A program made the translations under genes and the position numbers. This document shows, in pieces, positions 45,539-57,003 of a stretch of DNA of 64,000 nt. The DNA lies in the NCBI GenBank assembly GCA_022496185.1, contig WTXG01000013.1, positions 421,246-485,245 of the forward strand. The letters are read 5' to 3'. Within the stretch, counting starts at the first letter, position 1; the number at the start of each line of letters is the position of its first letter. The notes under the pieces were generated by a model. That model was not told the DNA's origin. It saw only the letters and a program-made list of their open reading frames with translations, and did not search any database. The stretch is from Multifurca ochricompacta. Lineage: Eukaryota; Basidiomycota; Agaricomycetes; Russulales; Russulaceae.

Positions 45539-46779
45539 TCGTCGTTGTCGTTTCGTGTGTTCATGGGTTTATCAAGTGAAGTTTTATCTGTCTGTTCCTT
45601 TTTATACCCTCTTGTTCGGAGAGAAATACCAAACATTTTTCCGACGACGGCAACAACAACATTATAAATGCATGTTGCGAGTTACGCGTCACCCCACCCC
45701 ACCCACCTCCCCCTTGCCGGTTTTGATTGGCCAAACCCGTCTCTTTCCGTACTCCGTGTTTTTTAGCGGTGTACCCCACTTGGGGTAAAGAACGTGATAT
45801 CTTTGTCCATAGCCTGAGCCAGGACTGTCACTAATGTCACCTAGACTTTGAGGCGGGTTGTGGTCTGTCCTATACTCTATTAAGAAGGTCCAGTCGTTCA
45901 AATCACTACCCCCCACTGCTAGACTGCTCGTCTTGTCCGGCGTTGGGAAAGTTATGTGTAGACGCCTAGTTCCTCCTCCATTGGGTACCGAACTGTCCAT
46001 CTGCAATGTATCTGGCCTCCGGTAATGGACGTGTGGACGTGTAAAATTCTGACAGGCCATATTGTTGTTATTATTTCTCACAATCAGGTTTTACCCCAGC
46101 TTATGAAAATCTTTGTTATTAATGTACTATCAAAGCAGAGGTATAATCAACCACGCAAATCTCAGCAGCCACCTTGACGCAATGCTTGGGGTTCGGGAAA
46201 ATCATCTCCTATCCTATTTTTAACTTATTGAACCGTCAGGCGTTGACGTCACGATCTCCCACCTGAACAGTCTTGGCTACTGGCCCCCTTCCTCACTCGA
46301 GAATGCAATGCGGCAGGCGGCAGGGTCGGCACTGGTAATACTGTCGGATGTCGGGGGGTCTGTATTTGGGTATGCTTCCATTCCACTTGGCTCTGGCTCT
46401 AGATCTACAACACGGCGTTCTACAACGGGCGTTGATGAGTCTTTACCCGGCGGCAGTAGGCCCCTTCATTCAACTCTCAAACGGTTACCCCGCGAATGGG
46501 GGGGGGGGGGGGACCCAACTTTGGCCTTCTAGTCCAGTTTGTGATTGATCTGGTTGGCTAGACGCCTCCTATACTCTAGGTGGTGACGCAACAAAAACGA
46601 AACGCAGATTGGCGCAATCCGACGGTCCCCGATGGTCACATCCGCGTCGTGGCGTTATGACGGATTGCGTGTCTGTTTGGTGCGATATATAAAGATAAAA
46701 GTTGTATGGCGGCGGTGTACCTCACCCATACCTTTTGCATTCTCGACACTCATCACACCCACTAAACTACCCCCCCATA
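45539..46779. other. Mostly non-coding; a possible minus-strand open frame
   Basis: A minus-strand open frame at 45689-46081 (about 130 codons) has non-repetitive, protein-like composition (for example LNDWTFLIEYRTDHNPPQSL). It has no recognised domain and no clear exon partners. It may be a gene fragment or chance. The rest shows only a G-run at 46500-46512 and promoter sequence for the opsin-related gene. Confidence 0.3.
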
Positions 46780-47850
46780 ATGGTGAATCCAGTGACCGTC
46801 AATCCATCTTCTGCCGCACGCCGTCTCTCGGTCGGAGCATCCGACTGGTTGTGGGTCGTAACGGGGATCATGGGTGTCTCAGCTTTGATGGTCTTGATGT
46901 GGTCAAAGTTGGTAAGTGTTTTTTATTTTTATTTTTTGGGTTGACGTCGACTTAGCCTGGCACGGTTTTTAACCTTTTTTTTTTTCTTTCCTGCCTGCTG
47001 AATAGCAACCACACGGGTCACGGGCGTTCCATCATATGGCTACGGCTATCCTCACAGTGTCCACAATAGCATATTTTGCTATGGCATCGAACTTGGGACA
47101 GACGTCTGTTAGAACCGAGTTTAGGAGTGGGCCGACCCGCAGCATCTTTGTGCGTTTATTCCCCCCCTCCCCCCCCACCGACCACGCTTTCTTTGCTGAT
47201 GGTCAACTGGGTTTAGTATGTGCGATATATACAATGGTTCATCAATGCGCCTCTTATTCTCCTCATGTTGCTCCTCACGACCGGTCTCACACTGTCCGAT
47301 ATCTTCCTCACCCTATTCATGATCCTCGTCACAGTCGTCGCAGGGCTCGTCGGCGCGCTGACCCCGACATCTTACAAGTGGGGTTTCTATGTCTTCGGCA
47401 ACTTGACATTGCTGTATGTTTTGTAAGTCTTTTTCTTTTTTTATTTATTTTTCGTTCGGATATCTCATCCCGTTCTTTCTTGCCTTTCGCTCGGCTGACT
47501 GATGGGATTGTAGCTTTACGTTGATATTTAGTGGTGGGCCTGGATCCCGCTTGCTCTCGCACAAGACTTTATTTGGCCGCGGGGCAGGCTACACCATCTT
47601 CATATGGATGCTCTATCCGATCTGCTGGGCTTTCTCCGAGGGTGCGAACGTCCTCACTGTCGACCACGAGATGATATTTTATGGGATCCTCGACCTGTTC
47701 GCTGGCCCTCTTTTCCTTTTCATGTATCTGGCTGTGCTTCGCAGCATCGACTATGATTCTTTCGGGTTGCAATCCGGTAAAGCGTCCGATTACGTGGGTG
47801 TTCGCCCGTCTGAGAAGTCCAGACCTCCTGAAAGCATTATCGCGGCGTGA
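46780..47850 (+). CDS. Opsin-related protein (Hsp30/Yro2 type), non-photoactive
   Basis: Seven transmembrane helices of the microbial-rhodopsin fold begin MVNPVTVNPSSAARRLSVG. Helix C contains VRYIQWFINAPLILL, matching RYADWLFTTPLLLL of bacteriorhodopsin but with Gln in place of the proton-acceptor Asp. Helix G contains MIFYGILDLFAGPLFLF: the Asp of the counter-ion pair remains, while the retinal-binding Lys is Gly. Without that Lys no Schiff base can form, so this belongs to the opsin-related proteins of fungi (yeast Hsp30, Yro2 and Mrh1). Those are plasma-membrane, stress-induced regulators linked to Pma1. The tail carries SEKSRPPESIIAA. Five exons join in frame; the stop is at 47848-47850. 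Confidence 0.88.
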
Positions 47851-48336
47851 AAAGAAGAAGAAAGGGAAAAAAAAAATGAAAAAAAGGAAAAATGAAATTG
47901 TATGTGGAAAATAAAAGAGTAAATTTATTTATTCCCCCCCCCCCTCCTTTTCCTCGCGCCTCGCCATACTCTGTGATTTTTATATGAATGAATCCTATCC
48001 TATGTATTTCTTTGCTCTCGCTCTCGTTAGTTTATAATGCTGTCGTTGCACTAGTAAATAAATGTGTGTATTTCTAGTAGAAGTGGTAGTAGTACGAAAG
48101 CCAAATGTTTCAAGGCCCAAGGCCCGTAAGCCGGACGCTAGAGTAAATTACCATATTCGGTGGGGCACGTCCTCGACTCTTCTACACTCACTCACTCGAG
48201 GAGATTTTTAGCACTTGGCCTTGGCCACGGTCGCTTCACCAACAAGCTCCATCTCCTTTCCCAATCTACCACGAGAAAAAAAAACAAGGAGGCGTGTGGT
48301 TACGAAATTAAATAAAAAAGAAGAATCCTTCGCGAT
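47851..48336. other. Short spacer between opsin-related and coatomer genes
   Basis: A-rich and C-rich 3' UTR-like sequence, then the short promoter of the coatomer zeta gene. No other feature. Confidence 0.4.
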
Positions 48337-49040
48337 ATGAATCTGTCTTTGTACGTCGTCAATGCGTTCATCATGCTCGATACGGATGGACATCGCGTCT
48401 TGGCGAAGTATTACTCGCCCAAAGGACGAACACAATTTGGGGAATCGGATCCCAACAAGGGGTTACAAGGATTGAAGGAACAAAGGGCGTTCGAGAAGGG
48501 TCTGTTCAGCAAGACGAAAAAACCGGGTGGTGAGTTCAACGATGATGAGTACGATCAAATGTATGTTTGATTATTGATTATTTTCTATGCGTGTATAGGC
48601 GACATTATATTGTACGACGGACATTTAGCGGTGTATAGACATTCGCTGGACCTCATCTTTTACATACTTGGGGGACCATTGGAGAACGAACTGATGTTGC
48701 AGTCGGCGCTGTCCACGTTCATGGACGCGATACATTTGCTATTGCGAAATCAGGTAGAGAAACGGGCCGTACTAGAAAATTTGGACTGCGTGATTCTCTG
48801 TCTGGACGAGACGATCGATGATGGGTGCGTTAACGTTTTATAAAAATTGTTATTATATTATAATTAATTATAATTATTTTAATCACTAGGATCATTGTAG
48901 AGACGGATCCAACGACGATAGCGTCGAGGGTGAGCCGACCGAGGGCGGACACTACAGAGATTGTGATTAACGAACAGACGATATTGAGTGCATACCAGAC
49001 TGTGAAGGAGAAGATGCAACAAAGAATTGGACAATTTTAG
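48337..49040 (+). CDS. RET3: Coatomer zeta subunit
   Basis: The start [26 protein letters not shown] is the typical zeta-COP longin-fold N-terminus. It is followed by [15 protein letters not shown], then after introns [59 protein letters not shown] and [10 protein letters not shown]. The end is the C-terminal helix [12 protein letters not shown]. Zeta-COP (yeast Ret3) pairs with gamma-COP in the F-subcomplex of the COPI coat and works in Golgi-to-ER retrieval. Length (about 200 residues) and exon frames are normal. The gene lies only about 155 bases upstream of the F-BAR gene on the same strand. Confidence 0.93.
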
Positions 49041-49195
49041 TATTTAATTACATAATTAAATTGGCTCAGGCCCCAGGGCCCGTGATTTTTTGAGCGAGTG
49101 AGTGAGAGTGGAGTGAGTGTGATGGGTGGTGTGATGGGGGGGGGGCGGTGATCATCCCATCCCATCCCATCCTAATTCAACCACCATCATCATCA

Positions 49196-52100
49196 TGTCT
49201 GCTAGGCGACAGGCATCGACTACTTCCCTCTCAAAATATGCTAGGGATAGCTCTCCAGATCCTACTCCTCGTTCCCTCGACTTTTGTAATGCTTTTTGGG
49301 GTCCCGGTGATGTTGGCGTCGACGTTTTATTTGCCAGAATGCGCGGTGCCGCAAGGACAATGGAGAACTTCGCAACTTTTGGAAAGAGAGGTTAGAATCT
49401 ATTATCTCTTTTCCTTTCTTCTTGGAGTGGACAACGCGTTTATCATTTTTATAAAAGAGCTGTGATTGAGGAAGACTATGCCAAACGGTTGGGAAAACTT
49501 GCCAAAGTGACTTTGGGTAGGGATGAGATAGGGTGTGTGTTTACACTCCATCTCTTCTTTTCTTCCTTATTAACCTTTCCTTTCTCAGTGAATTTCGGAA
49601 CTCCCTCGACACTCTTCGTCAAGAATCAGACAAGCAATCCAATTTCCACATGCAACTAGCTCAGCAAATACGGAATGAGCTTGAAAATCCTGTTTCCGCC
49701 TTTGTCACTCGTCAGGCTCAACATCGCAAAGTCTATCAAAGTACGATGGAGAAACAATTCAAAACCAAGCAGGCACAAGAAGCTCATGTCAACAAGGCCC
49801 GAGAGAAATACGAGCAAGATTGTCTCCGTATAAATGCGTACACCGCACAAAGCACCCTCGTTCAAGGCAAGATCTCGAGCGCATCTCCGTCAAACTCGAA
49901 CGTGCTCAGCAAACTGTACACGCCAACGAGCGCGAATTTGCCAACTTTGCGCGTGCTTTGCAAGACACCGTAGCAAAATGGGAGCAGGAATGGAAACAAT
50001 TTTGCGACAGTTGTCAAGATCTCGAAGAGGAGCGTATGGAGTTTACCAAGGATAACGTTTGGGCTTATGCTAATGCTGTCTCCATCGTTTGCGTTTCCGA
50101 TGATGAGGTATGTGTGTCCGTGTGAATATACATGTCTTACGGCCCCCAATTCCGTGTCCCATCTGATGGCTGCTGATCCTACCTCATGACCATCTCTAGT
50201 CTTGTGAGCGTTTACGTCTCGCCCTCGAGTCCTTCGAACCGGAGAAAGATCAAGAAAATTTTGTCCGCGATTACGGGACAGGAAATGCCGTGCCAGATCC
50301 TCCACAATTCGTCAACTATTCTTCTTCTGAAGGTGCTCCTCTCACATCTTCGGCCTCAAAAGTCACAAGCCGTCCGGCCCAATTCACCCGCTCCACACAA
50401 CGCATGAACCGACTTGCCAGTGCACCGCCTCAGTCCGACGACGAACCCTTTATCAACACTGCCGGTGTTGGCGCCGGTAATCGCAATGATCCCGTACCCG
50501 CCCGCGCCACCAGCCTTTCTAGGACGAGCACACGTCGGAATACCGCTCAGACAAACGGTCATGGCAACATAAACGGGTTCGCCCCTGGTTCCTCGCCGCC
50601 CGCGACGGCGCCCCGCGCTACTGGTAATTTCACCGCCCAGGCGATAACCCAACACAACACGAACTTGTCGTGGGTGAAAATACGTACAAGGTCGATCTTT
50701 CCAAGGATCAACAGGGTGGCTCTCGTGCTTCAAATACCACCTCAAAAGTCGGCGATGAGACTGATCCCATGGTGCAAGCCATGGCAACTCTCCGTACCGC
50801 GGCAGGATCGAGTGTTGGTCGTAGTGGAACGCGCAAGGCAACTACAGAAGTTCCTTTACCCGGCGGCTCGTCCACTTCACCTTCCAACGCGCTCATACCA
50901 CCTACCAATGTCTCCTCTTCGAGCAGAAATCTTGATTACCGCAACTCTGCAGAACTTGTCGTTGGTGTCCACCCAGCTGCGCAGGCTCCCCGCTCGCGTT
51001 CAACCTCACCCGCCCCACCGACTGCCAACTTTATGCAACCACCATCACAGGCACCGGCGTCTGTGGTAGATACTGTAATTGATACTTACCACCAGAGTTC
51101 CCTGGCGAGCGTCGAAGTCGATCCAATAGTCGTCGCGCAAGCTTCAATGCAACGCAGCCCACCCCCACGTCATCCCATATTCAAGGAGGTAGCCAGGGCA
51201 GTCATCTGGAGCGCCCAGTTAGCCGAGACGGGCATACTGGCATTGGTGCCAATGGCCGTTCCCGTAGCCCATCCCTCAATCACCCTGCTTCCCGGAGCGT
51301 CTCGCCTGCTCCGCATTCTGGGCCGGTACGCGTTGGTAGTGTCAACCAAGGGGATCAAGGTGTAGGGCAGTATCGGCCACGACGCCAAACACTGTAGGTA
51401 TTGCCCTCGACCCACATGGAAACGTTGCATGGACTCGATGGCGGACGTGTACCGCCAGCAGCAGCAGCAGCAACAACAACAACAACAACAACAGCAACAA
51501 CAACATCAAGTGGTCCAAGCCAGACAGGTGCAGCAAGCACAAGCGCCTCCGCCAATGCAGCCGCCACCACCTACTCCAATGCAGTATCAGCAAACTCCAG
51601 CTCAGTCACAACAACTTCAAGCACCCGGTGGCGTTGCTGCGCGACCCTCGCAACGCCAGCCGAGTATTAGCAATTCATACGGTGCTCCCACTCCATGGCA
51701 GACCGCCGCGGCACCACCACCTCAGCAATACGTTCCGCCACCACCGGCTCAACAGCAAGTCCCGCAGCATTCGCCCGCGTACGCACAAGCACCGCACCCA
51801 TACGCGAACGCGCCACCATCGCAAGTGTATCATAACCAGCAGGTGAGCTATGGCATGCAGCAACCGCAGCAACCGCAGCCAGCAGCAGCAGCAGCAAAGA
51901 CAGCAAGTAATTCAGCGTGGCGCTCCGAGCTCGAGCGGGGGAGATTACTATGTGCCACAACAACAGACGTTCGGGCCGCCACCCCAGCAGCAACAACAGC
52001 AGCAGCCATACCAGCAGCATGTCGGGTATGGGAATAGCGGGTATAGGCCGGTCAGCCCTGGTCCTGTGAACAGGACGCCATCGCCACAACCAATGGCGCT

Positions 52101-52428
52101 TACGCAGCCGCCAACACAACCTCTTTCGGAGCCGCCGACGCGGCAATATACGGAGGACGGACGGGGGGTGCTCTTTTATGGTGCGTATATTCTCTCACAC
52201 ACACACACTATCTCTTCTGAATATGGGTCTCATTGGGTATTGTGAACAGTGCGCGCATTGTACGACTATACGGCTACCATCCCGGAAGAATTCGATTTTC
52301 AAGCGAATGATATCATCGCGGTCACGGCTACGCCGGAAGATGGATGGTGGAGTGGGGAATTATTGGATGAGAAGCGACGCGTGCCAGGCAGACACATTTT
52401 CCCAAGTAATTTTGTGCATTTGTTCTGA
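49196..52428 (+). CDS. F-BAR and SH3 cytokinesis protein (Cdc15/Imp2/Hof1 family), several frame breaks as sequenced
   Basis: The N-terminus MSARRQASTTSLSKYARD leads into an F-BAR domain: SLDFCNAFWGPGDVGVDVLF, AVIEEDYAKRLGKLAK, EFRNSLDTLRQESDKQSN and KVYQSTMEKQFKTKQAQEAH. It then continues with coiled helices ending WAYANAVSIVCVSDDE. A long Ser/Pro/Gln-rich linker follows, with a polyglutamine tract. The C-terminal SH3 domain reads VRALYDYTATIPEEFDF, then GWWSGEL and the GRHIFPSNFVHLF end. Family members bend membrane at the division site and scaffold the contractile ring and septum machinery. As sequenced the frame breaks about six times: near 49871, 50636, 51098, 51385, 51429 and 51879. The first five fit one missing base in a short homopolymer and the last fits one extra base. 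Both end domains are well conserved, so I regard this as one functional gene read with indel errors. Confidence 0.85.
51453..51510 (+). repeat. CAG/CAA array coding polyglutamine in the F-BAR gene
   Basis: Mixed CAG and CAA codons in the linker give about 19 Gln before HQVVQARQ. Further short CAG runs follow at 51870-51900 and 51985-52010. Confidence 0.95.
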
Positions 52429-52976
52429 AGAAAGGGCGGGCTCTCCGCACTCTTTCTTTTTTTATTTTATTGTGTTTCTTAGTGGGTGGATGTATAAGTT
52501 GGACTCGGTGGAATGAGGTGGGAGGAAGAGTACTAGTGGGGGTAGGGGAAGTGATAGTTGTTAGTATTTATTTATGCTCCTTTTCTTTACCTTGTGAACT
52601 CTCTCAATTTAACATAACCATAACATAAACAAGCCCCGTGGTGGGACGTTTTGAATGGATAAAAATGAAGCTCATTGGTTCGGTATACTCGTTCGTGTAC
52701 ATGCTTATCTTCAGTCGTCGTTGTTATACGTCGTGCGTGCACCTTAACCCCGCCCCCGACATGTTAACGCCGCGCTGCAGGCTCTAAAGGAGAAAGGGAA
52801 AAGGGTAGGTCAATTAACCTCAACCCTAAGTCTCCAAAACTCGAAGGTTGTTCGGATCCTCGTAATTGGATATTCTGCAGTTCAACTCGACATCCCCCTT
52901 TAGCAGCAAAGACACAGGGGTCAGTCGTCGATATAAAAAGCTTCGAATTATTTGGATCCTCTCATCACTCACGATA
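52429..52976. other. Intergenic with promoter of the second P450
   Basis: 3' flank of the F-BAR gene, then the P450 promoter. A TATA element (GATATAAAAAG, about 52930-52940) lies 40-45 bases before the start at 52977. Confidence 0.55.
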
Positions 52977-55192
52977 ATGGCTATCTTCGTAGAACTCTTC
53001 CTTGCCCTCTCTTTCCTTGTCGTTCTCCAAACCATCCGTAACCGTAAAAGAGCAGCCGGTCTACCGTTACCCCCAGGTCCTCGACCTTTACCCCTCATTG
53101 GCAATGTCTTTGATATCCCACGCAATTATTCTTGGCTCAAGTATACCAAGTATTCCAAGGAACATGGTATCAATCATCCTTTTTCTTTTCATACCCCCCA
53201 CTCACAACTAGAACGAACAGGCCCTATATTATCCTTTCAGGTTTTGGTCAAGTCATCGTTGTCTTAAACAATCTCAAGTCGGCGAAAGATTTGCTTGAGA
53301 AACGAGCAGATATTTATTCTGATCGTCCTGTAATCCCATTCTTCGAAATGTATGTTTGCCAGAGTGGCGGTGTTCCCTTTTTTTTTTTCTTTTCTTGACC
53401 GATATGGCTTAGGGCTGGATGGGAGTGGTTGTTAGGCCTCGCAAGATATTCTGAGCCTTGGCGTCTAGGACGAAAGATTCTCGATCGTGGACTTCGTTCG
53501 GGAGCTATAGCAACTTATCGACCCATGCAACAGGCAAAGACACACGCACTTCTCGGCGACTGTTGGCAAAGCCTGATGAATGGGAAGCACACATCGAACT
53601 GTTAGTCTGACAGGTTATCAGAATGATGCTGGGGGCTTTTTTGTTTTGTTTTTTTTTAAAAAAGACGGTTACATAGGCTTCAAGGTGATTTGATACTGGC
53701 CCTGGCGTATGGTTATGACGTCCAAGGACCTGAAGACAGGAAACTCGGCGTCACTAAATTGTTCGTCAAAGTTATTGCAGAGAACACACTTCCAGGAGCT
53801 CTTCTGGTCAACGATATCTCATTTGTAATGAATGCCCTATCTCTCATCCATCACCCTTTTTTTACTTCCCCCCTTTTTTTTTTCTTTTTAGTGCGTTACA
53901 TCCCTGAATGGTTACCATGGTTCAGCTACAAACCTCTTGCCCGCCGTGGCCACGATTTGGGGAGAGAAGTCAGAGATGACCCGATCACGTTTGTCAAAGC
54001 GAGTATGGTAAGTAAGATATCAATATTTCTGATATGGGAGAGTTTCACATGATGAGTAAATAGCTCAATGGGACAGCTCAACCCTCGCTTAGTCTGGAAC
54101 GGCTTCAAGAATTAGAAAAATCAAGTGCAAAGAGCGTGAAGAGGGAGAGAAAGTGATGGCTGATGCTATTGGAACCTTATATACAGGTCTGTATTAATGT
54201 TCAAAATATAAAGACTGGCGCCACATTGACATGATCACAGCCGGCGCGGACACTGTATGTCTGCAAACTTTATTTCCGACATATTTACCGACTCGACCAC
54301 TCATTTCCTAGACCGTGTCTGCCATCATGACCTTTTTAACAGCGATCTTGATCCGTCCTGACATACAGAAGCGAGTACAGGACGAACTTGATGCCGTTAC
54401 GGGGAGAGAACGGCTCCCTACTTTTGAGGATCGTCCCAAGTTGCCTTTTGTTGAAGCAGTGTGTAAGGAAACTCTAAGGTGGAGACCCGTCACGCCTCTG
54501 GGTGAGTTTAATCTATACTCTATCTGCTGTTATTATAATCAATCTGAACATGTTTTTGCGATCGGGAAGCTATTCCTCATGCAACCACAAAGAGTGATGT
54601 CTACGAAGGTTTTTTCATACCCAAAGGTGCTTTTTTCTCTTTGTTGTGCAGGGTTATAATTTGTGAATAACGTTTTGCTCCCGCGTATATCCCACCAGGC
54701 TCCGTGGTGATTGGAAATACCTGGTATGTCAATTTCTAATTCGCACACGCTTTTTGAGATGGGTTTACCAACATTTCTCACAGGGCAATTTTACATGACC
54801 CAGATGTATATCCGGAACCTGAAGTCTTCAAACCTGAACGTTTCATTAACCCGGACGGGAGCGTGCGTGAGGATCCCGCTCTGACAACCGCGTTCGGATA
54901 TGGAAGACGGATTTGTCCTGGAAGACACTTTGTCGATGCGACATTGTTCATTGTCGTCGCTTCCTTGCTCTCAGTTTTTGACATCAAGAGAGGACGGGGA
55001 GGTGAGGGTTCCGGTGCTTTTGAGTACTTGGAGACGTATACTGGGGACCTCACAAGGTAAACTTCTTTCTTTCGGAAGGGAGGAACGGAATTGATTTCGA
55101 CTTGTCCATCTAGTCGGCCGAATCCGTTCCAATGCGCTTTTGTACCTAGGGATAAAGGGGCCGAAGAACTACTGATCGGTCTTGATGGATAA
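52977..55192 (+). CDS. Cytochrome P450 monooxygenase, second copy, frame-shifted as sequenced
   Basis: This is a close paralogue of the P450 at 1590-3791. The membrane anchor from MAIFVELFLALSFLVVL is followed by PPGPRPLPLIGNVFDIP. The I-helix carries AGADTVSAIMTF, the K-helix KETLRWRP, and the haem loop FGYGRRICPGRHF with the ligand Cys. The C-terminus is RPNPFQCAFVPRDKGAEELL, with the stop at 55190-55192. Intron positions match the other copy. Three frame breaks occur: in a T run at 53242-53245, near 53556 (a CC pair), and in an A run at 54116-54120. The intact copy shows which frame each flank belongs to. All three look like single missing bases in homopolymers. Motifs and splice sites are otherwise intact, so it is either a very young pseudogene or an active gene with consensus errors. 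Confidence 0.85.
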
Positions 55193-55371
55193 GAGATAGA
55201 GCTCTCAAGCAAGCAAGCAGGATGTATGTAAATGTAGAAATTAGTTTGGTAGATGTTGGAAAGATGAAATGAAATGCCAAAGTAGCGTTTCTAGCTGTGA
55301 AACTCTTTCTCAACGTGTGTGGAGAAGAAGAAACTTCAAACACTCACTTACTCTTGTAAAGATGCCTCGGG
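55193..55371. other. 3' flank of the second P450
   Basis: No gene; probably the 3' UTR and spacer before the dispersed repeats. Confidence 0.35.
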
Positions 55372-55530
55372 CGTTGAGCATGAAACCTCCATCCTCTCTT
55401 CCATTACAAAACCTGAATTAAATCACTTATGATCTAGTTCTAGTTTATTTTATTGGTACATTTGCATTCTGCCTGTCTATTGCTTAATCCAGCTTCACTG
55501 CCCCTGTCTTTATTGCCTAGCCTTGGCATG
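55372..55530. repeat. Dispersed repeat, partial copy 2
   Basis: Shares GAGCATGAAACCTCC, ATCACTTATGATCTAGTTCT, TTTGCATTC, TTAATCCAG and CTGTCTTTATTGCC with 32222-32400, in the same order and orientation. Confidence 0.7.
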
Positions 55531-55549
55531 ATGGCTTCTGTAAGGTGTG

Positions 55550-56042
55550 AGCGTTGGGCATGAAACCTTCGGCCGCCTCCACTCTAGGCTAACTCTTCAC
55601 AAGAGCCCCGGACTAGAACTTTTCTGATTATTTGATCTCGGTTTTAGACACTCTTTACTATATACTTCAAAGCGTTTAATGCATGAAAGTTTCATCACAT
55701 CGCGCTCCGGGCCGGCTTCCCGTCCATTCTCTAATCTATCTATCTCATTTTCTTCACCTCTCCGTCCACTCCTTACAATCAATTTCATATCTTAACTGTT
55801 GCCTGCACTTCACCGTCACACCACCGTCACACCACCGTCTTCAGGTTGTACAAAGGAACAGTTATCAAACAAGGCGCAAGGTCAATCGGCACCGTCATCG
55901 GTAACATCCAGCACAATCCTACTCTCGCCGATTTCATTGCGTCGCGCGGGCTTCCGGCTTTCCTCCTCTCTGCTCACCGCTCACCTTACTCTTTAGGGAA
56001 CACACTTTGCCTCGCACTCACCGCAGATTGGATCCGTACGTA
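55550..56042. repeat. Dispersed repeat, copy 3
   Basis: Begins GGGCATGAAACCTTC and contains CGGGCCGGCTTCCCGTCCATT and CACCTCTCCGTCC. It ends CTCACCGCAGATTGGATCCGTAC, the same order of landmarks as copy 1 at 32218-32800. Confidence 0.7.
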
Positions 56043-57003
56043 CACTCTCCAGGCTCGTTCTGCGGAGCCGGGTTGCTGGAGGGAGCATTTCAAGGGGGGG
56101 ACTGTGCCTGTGAGTGTCGATGAGGCCCTATACCCGTTGTCGGTCGGCCATAAGCCACACCACCATACTACGGCTGGCCGATTAAAGCCGCGCCGCGTTG
56201 GAGCTTGATGATCCATGATCGGAGGAGATCTAAATATCGGCCGAAAGCATCATTTTAGTAGCCCCCACTGAAGTTAAGTAACTGGCGGCACGTTCATTCA
56301 ATCCGTGGGTTTTTTGTGTTCCTTAAAAAGAGATGAACTAGAGAGAGAGAAAGAGAGAAAGAGAGGGGAGGCGATGAGATGAGATAATTCATATATCCTA
56401 TGGGGACCGAGTAACTTTGAGATGGCTGGCTTATTTTAGGCCGTGCGTGCTCAAATGCTGCCTGAGAAAGTTGCTTGTAAGGAATGAACGGGCATACGGC
56501 CCGGAACGCGCACCGAATCCACCAAAGTGCCTATATCTTGTGAGCCAAAGAGGTCGGGTGCTGTGCTGAGCGTCCGAGCTATCGCTGATGTGATCCTTCA
56601 CCGTGGGGGATCAGATCGACCATCGCAAGTTCTTGATGATGTAAAAGGTAATACTTATATGATTTGATAGGTACCGAGGAGAGGAGAGGAGTAGGGCTGC
56701 GCACCATACCCGTAGCTTACAGTATGACGGTGCTGTAGTACGGTGCCATACCCATACCGTACCAGCTCAAGTCAATCATCGAGACAGACGGTTACGGGTA
56801 CGGAAAACACCGTCTGAACCCGTCAAAAAACGGCCATAGACGGCATTAGACAGCATGGATGGCAGGGCTTTAATCTTGTCATTAAGCCACCAAAACTCCC
56901 CCACTATAGTATCTTTACCTATTTAGATAGTAGATAAGTGTTAGCTAAATATGGTAAAGATAAGAGATAAGATAAACTAACTAATACTCACTTCAGTTTA
57001 TGT
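56043..57003. other. Spacer, possibly old repeat remains
   Basis: No gene recognised. A stretch near 56690-56850 is built from repeated CCGTA/GTACGG-like words (CCATACCCATACCGTACC, GGTTACGGGTACGG), which suggests a decayed repeat. Confidence 0.35.

Noticed and set aside
55846..56208. A gene coding 120 residues beginning MYKGTVIKQGARS
   Set aside because: It lies inside a dispersed repeat copy, and the equivalent copy at 32 kb does not keep the frame.
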